Shown piece after piece: positions 33,588-35,798 of a stretch of 35,798 nucleotides of DNA. Location: positions 1 to 35,798 of the forward strand of contig JAHBXG010000035.1 in NCBI GenBank assembly GCA_019636565.1, given 5' to 3'. The stretch comes from Phycisphaeraceae bacterium. Lineage in GTDB: Bacteria; Planctomycetota; Phycisphaerae; Phycisphaerales; UBA1924. The notes beneath the pieces were generated by a model. That model saw nothing but the letters and a program-made list of their open reading frames with translations. It ran no database searches and was not told the origin of the DNA. Numbering within the stretch: position 1 is the first letter of the stretch; the number at the start of each line of letters is the position of its first letter. The translations under genes were made by a program, and so were the position numbers.

Positions 33588-33595
33588 GGAAGTCC

Positions 33596-33970
33596 TTATG
33601 CGTCCTTTGAAGACTTCTTGCCCTTGGGTTTGGGCTCGGATTTGGCGGGCGCTTCCGTTTTCGCTTTCGCGACGGGCTCGGTCTTTGTCGATTCCGATTT
33701 GCCCGTTTCGGCTTTGCTCGTGTCCGTCTTCGCGGTTTCCGGCTTGCCCCCGCCTTTGTCGGCTTCCGCGGCCTTCTTGTACGAGTCGGAGCGGTAGTCG
33801 GTGATGTAGAAGCCCGAGCCCTTGAACATCAGCGCGGCCCCGGTTCCAATCAGGCGTTCGAGCTTGTTCTTGCCGCACTTGGGGCACTTCTTGAGGCGCG
33901 GCGCAGTCATCGACTGGAATTCTTCGAAGGCGTGGCCGCAGGCGTTGCACTTGTAGTCGTACGTTGGCAT
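33596..33970 (-). CDS. FmdB-type zinc ribbon protein with Lys-rich tail
   Basis: A 124-residue protein. Residues 1-50 are an FmdB/CxxC_CxxC_SSSS zinc ribbon with C8, C11, C29 and C32 (MPTYDYKCNACGHAFEEF, KKCPKCGK). The motif GSGFYITDYR follows, also typical of the family. From about residue 75 the protein is a low-complexity tail rich in Lys, Thr, Ser, Glu and Ala, with repeats like KTDTSKAETGKSES, ending in PKGKKSSKDA. The ribbon family is of unclear function, often called a regulatory protein. The tail could bind nucleic acid or be disordered. ATG 33970 has no good ribosome site, so translation may depend on grpE, which ends 55 bases upstream. Confidence 0.9.
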   Translation of the reverse strand: MPTYDYKCNACGHAFEEFQSMTAPRLKKCPKCGKNKLERLIGTGAALMFKGSGFYITDYRSDSYKKAAEADKGGGKPETAKTDTSKAETGKSESTKTEPVAKAKTEAPAKSEPKPKGKKSSKDA

Positions 33971-34024
33971 GGGAAGAACCGCAGAGCGGCGGATTTGCAG
34001 AGCAGCAGGAAATGGCGGAGTCAA

Positions 34025-34603
34025 TTACTCGGCCGGTGAGACGGAGACCTTGGCGGGACGCAGGACTTTTTCGGCTCCGCCGGCCGCAGCGCCCGCGAGC
34101 GAGTAGCCCGATTGGAACGTTGCGACGACTTTGCCGGGACCGATGCCGTCGGCTTTCTGCTGCATGATCGCTTCGTGAATCCCGGGGACGAATTCATCGC
34201 CGGGCTTGGGGTTGATGACGCTGAGGCCCTGCTGCTGGAGCACCCGCAGCAACTCTTCGCGGATCACCTTCACGCCGGTCGCGATCTGCTCGGCCGTCAC
34301 CTTGCTCGTGTCCTGCTGCAGGGCAAGATCGAAATGATCGATCACGCTCACGATGCCGTTGATCACGCCCGCGGCACCCGTGGCCTTGGCGATCTGCTCG
34401 TTCGAGTACGAACGCTTCTGAAAATTCTGGAAGTCCGCCATCGTGCGCAGAGCGCGGCTGTTGGCCTCGGCAAGCTCGGTCTCAAGCTTCGCGACCTTGT
34501 CCTGAAGCGCCAGATTGCTTTCCGGATCGCCCTCTTCGGGAATCTCCCACTCTTGCGGAATGTCTGACTCGCTGTTCATGCCTTGACTCGATTCCTTCGA
34601 CAT
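34025..34603 (-). CDS. grpE: GrpE nucleotide exchange factor
   Basis: A 192-residue GrpE, the homodimeric nucleotide exchange factor of DnaK. A long coiled-coil region (ALQDKVAKLETELAEANSRA, then RTMADFQNFQKRS) is followed by helices with GVINGIVSVIDHFDLALQ and by the C-terminal beta domain HEAIMQQKADGIGPGKVV and QSGYSLAG. The tail KVLRPAKVSVS is canonical. AGGTCAAAG precedes the ATG at 34603. It lies 55 bases downstream of dnaJ on the same strand, a chaperone operon without dnaK in view. No CIRCE element is visible, but the operon start lies outside the window. Confidence 0.95.
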   Translation of the reverse strand: MSKESSQGMNSESDIPQEWEIPEEGDPESNLALQDKVAKLETELAEANSRALRTMADFQNFQKRSYSNEQIAKATGAAGVINGIVSVIDHFDLALQQDTSKVTAEQIATGVKVIREELLRVLQQQGLSVINPKPGDEFVPGIHEAIMQQKADGIGPGKVVATFQSGYSLAGAAAGGAEKVLRPAKVSVSPAE

Positions 34604-34658
34604 CTTTGACCTGCATTCATAATGACGCGTGCAATTCCGGTCAGACGTGAAACGTGGC

Positions 34659-35798
34659 TCAATCGCCCTTCACCATCTCCTTGACCTTCTTCCAGAAACC
34701 TTGCGTTTCGGGCAGAACGGCCTGATCCTCGCTCGCGGCGTAGTCGCGGAGCAGTTTTTCCTGCGCCTTGGTTAGTTTCCGCGGCACTTCCACCTTGACG
34801 GCGACGAGCAGATCCCCCGCACGTCCTGACCGCAAATTCGGAAGTCCCCTTCCCTTGATCGAGAAAACGCTGCCCGGCTGGGTCCCGCGCGGAACCGTGA
34901 GCTTGGCGTTGCCACTCAGCGTCGGGGTATCGATCTCGGCACCGAGCGACGCCTGCGCGAAACTGATCGGCATCTCGAGCATGAGATTGTCTTCGTCGCG
35001 CTGGAAAAGAGAGTGCTCCGAAACGCGGATCGCAACGTGCAGATCCCCCCGGATGCCCTCGCCCGCCGGTGAGATCTCTGGAGGCGGAGGCTCGCCCTCC
35101 CCCGCGACCCGCACGGCCTGGCCGTCGCTTACGCCCGCCGGAATCTTGACGCTGATCGTTCGCTTTCGGGGCATGCGACCCTTGCCCTTGCAGGTGTCGC
35201 AGAAATCCTTCACGATCTGACCACGACCGCGGCACGCCGGGCAGGCCGTGACCATGCGGAACATGCCGCCAAACCCGGTCTGCTGAACCTTGCCCTGGCC
35301 CGCGCAGGTCGGGCACTTGATCGGGCTGCTGCCCTTCTTCGCGCCTGTTCCCGTACACGTCTCGCACACATCGAGCCGCGTGAAGTGCACCTCGCGTTCG
35401 ACCCCTACGGAGACTTCTTCGAGCGTGAGTTCGACTTCGGTTTCGAGGTCGTAGCCCCGCGCCACGCCGCGCCGGCCCTGCTGACCGCCGAACCCCCCTC
35501 CCCCGCCACCTCCGAAAATATCGTTGAACATCGAAAAGATGTCTTCGACGTTCATCCGGCTGAAGTCGTGTGCCGCCGGGCCGCGGGCCTGACGGAGCCC
35601 CTCGTGGCCGTACTGGTCGTAGAGCCGACGCTTCTCGGGATCGGAGAGCACTTCGTACGCCGCGGCAGCTTCTTTGAATTTGATTTCAGCGTCGGTATCG
35701 CCGGGATTGCGATCGGGGTGATACTTCAGCGCGAGCCGGCGATAGGAGCGCTTGATCTCCTCACCGTCGGCGGTTCGCTCGACGCTCAGAACTTCGTA
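34659..35798 (-). CDS. dnaJ: Chaperone DnaJ (N-terminal end outside window)
   Basis: A type I J-protein of which 379 residues are visible; only the first several residues are cut off by the right edge, since the visible frame opens [12 protein letters not shown], normally near position 7. The J domain carries HPD in [14 protein letters not shown] Gly/Phe-rich linker ([15 protein letters not shown]) follows. The zinc region has all four CxxCxGxG units: [24 protein letters not shown] and CDTCKGKG. Two C-terminal substrate-binding domains end with [15 protein letters not shown]. It delivers unfolded proteins to DnaK and stimulates its ATPase. It leads into grpE in one operon. Confidence 0.97.
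   Translation of the reverse strand, partial: YEVLSVERTADGEEIKRSYRRLALKYHPDRNPGDTDAEIKFKEAAAAYEVLSDPEKRRLYDQYGHEGLRQARGPAAHDFSRMNVEDIFSMFNDIFGGGGGGGFGGQQGRRGVARGYDLETEVELTLEEVSVGVEREVHFTRLDVCETCTGTGAKKGSSPIKCPTCAGQGKVQQTGFGGMFRMVTACPACRGRGQIVKDFCDTCKGKGRMPRKRTISVKIPAGVSDGQAVRVAGEGEPPPPEISPAGEGIRGDLHVAIRVSEHSLFQRDEDNLMLEMPISFAQASLGAEIDTPTLSGNAKLTVPRGTQPGSVFSIKGRGLPNLRSGRAGDLLVAVKVEVPRKLTKAQEKLLRDYAASEDQAVLPETQGFWKKVKEMVKGD

Overview
The window looks like a chromosomal segment of a GC-rich planctomycete, most likely of the Phycisphaerae. The best clue is a secreted beta-helix protein (28429-30537) ending in a paired dockerin-like module with C-terminal cysteines, the 'GC-type dockerin' known to me mainly from Phycisphaerales. 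Frequent GTG starts, the planctomycete-like Sdh layout and a small TPR protein after sdhB agree with this. The assignment is inference, because there is no rRNA in the window.

Layout. 1-1159: the end of a truncated gene with three 'RVNSDD' repeats, a gene-free stretch, and the isolated 3' half of a tRNA-Gly(CCC), which looks like the far attachment site of a genomic island lying to the left. 1181-2158: a GT2 glycosyltransferase, then about 600 bases without a convincing gene. 2790-6755 (+): a sugar-phosphate cluster of a SHB17-like histidine phosphatase, transaldolase, glucose-6-phosphate isomerase and ribose-5-phosphate isomerase B. 6769-11276 (-): succinate dehydrogenase in the order sdhC-sdhA-VOC protein-sdhB-TPR protein. 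11387-14293 (-): an exported M16 peptidase.

14572-24514 holds most of a reductive pyrimidine degradation pathway in two opposed blocks. A dihydropyrimidine dehydrogenase resembling plant PYD1 and a dihydropyrimidinase are on the + strand. An AGXT2-like aminotransferase and an NCS1 nucleobase transporter are on the - strand. A GH31 glucosidase and a KefB/YbaL-type antiporter lie between the blocks. Together these genes could import uracil or thymine, reduce it, open the ring and transaminate the beta-amino acid. No beta-ureidopropionase and no flavin/NADPH partner of the dehydrogenase are present here.

24709-28354: an MmgE/PrpD protein, a DUF3052 protein, a small methyltransferase and a class III sirtuin that lacks the zinc cysteines. 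28429-32230 (-): the dockerin protein and an acyl-CoA ligase-like enzyme. 32355-33179 (+): a TPR/SPOR lipoprotein. 33198-35798 (-): dnaJ (cut by the window edge), grpE, an FmdB-type zinc ribbon protein and acpS.

No CRISPR array, insertion sequence, integrase, rRNA or complete tRNA was seen. The most interesting points are the eukaryote-like pyrimidine degradation set, the SHB17-like phosphatase beside transaldolase, the zinc-less sirtuin and the tRNA remnant.
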